A DNA stretch of 5,434 bases from positions 1-5,434 of the forward strand of contig CAAGLL010000043.1 in the NCBI GenBank assembly GCA_900770725.1. The letters are read 5' to 3'. Positions within the stretch are counted from its first letter, which is position 1, and every line of letters begins with the position of its first letter. A program made the translations under genes and the position numbers. Below are positions 5,434-5,434 of the stretch, piece after piece. This DNA is from an uncultured Succinivibrio sp. (lineage in GTDB: Bacteria > Pseudomonadota > Gammaproteobacteria > Enterobacterales > Succinivibrionaceae). Below the pieces are notes generated by a model, which saw only the letters and a program-made list of their open reading frames with translations, searched no databases and was not told the DNA's origin.

Positions 5434-5434
5434 G

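Overview
The window holds one chromosomal-type gene on the left and, from about 1800 to the right edge, an almost exactly framed transposable element. The gene (182-1561, +) encodes a multi-pass membrane protein resembling the DUF6056 / GT-C glycosyltransferase-like group. It is preceded by an AT-rich upstream region with a strong inverted repeat. The flank has moderate GC. The element is visibly GC-richer, which fits recent acquisition or independent codon adaptation. The host is a bacterium, but I cannot name it; nothing here fixes the taxon.

The element (about 1800-5433, 3.6 kb) is IS21-like. All its genes lie on the minus strand in the order istA (DDE transposase), istB (AAA+ helper ATPase), then a third gene that an IS21 element does not normally carry. 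The third product has a KfrA-type N-terminal DNA-binding domain followed by a long coiled coil. The three frames overlap (istA/istB by 26 nt with the start I prefer, istB/orf3 by 11 nt), so they look like one translationally coupled operon. The operon ends in a strong hairpin terminator at 1908-1946. Both ends begin 5'-TGTCTGA and match at 20 of the first 24 positions. Each carries three copies of a TCAACCA-type box; on the right these form three tandem 22-bp units. The outermost box is the same distance from the tip at both ends, which independently supports the boundaries.

The most interesting signal is a cluster of GTGTAAC/GTTACAC half-sites at 2625-2694, including a perfect 25-bp dyad. 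It lies inside the N-terminal coding region of the KfrA-like gene, just before its DNA-binding domain. The simplest model is that the KfrA-like protein binds this array and either autoregulates or builds a nucleoprotein structure on the element, so the element would combine a cut-and-paste machine with a plasmid-type DNA-binding module. A second curiosity is a six-base tandem repeat at the end of istA that stays open in two frames (Ser-Asp in istA, Gln-Ile in a possible istB extension).

Between the membrane gene and the element (1562-1799) there is no convincing gene, only a possible minus-strand ORF fragment that the element's left tip cuts off.
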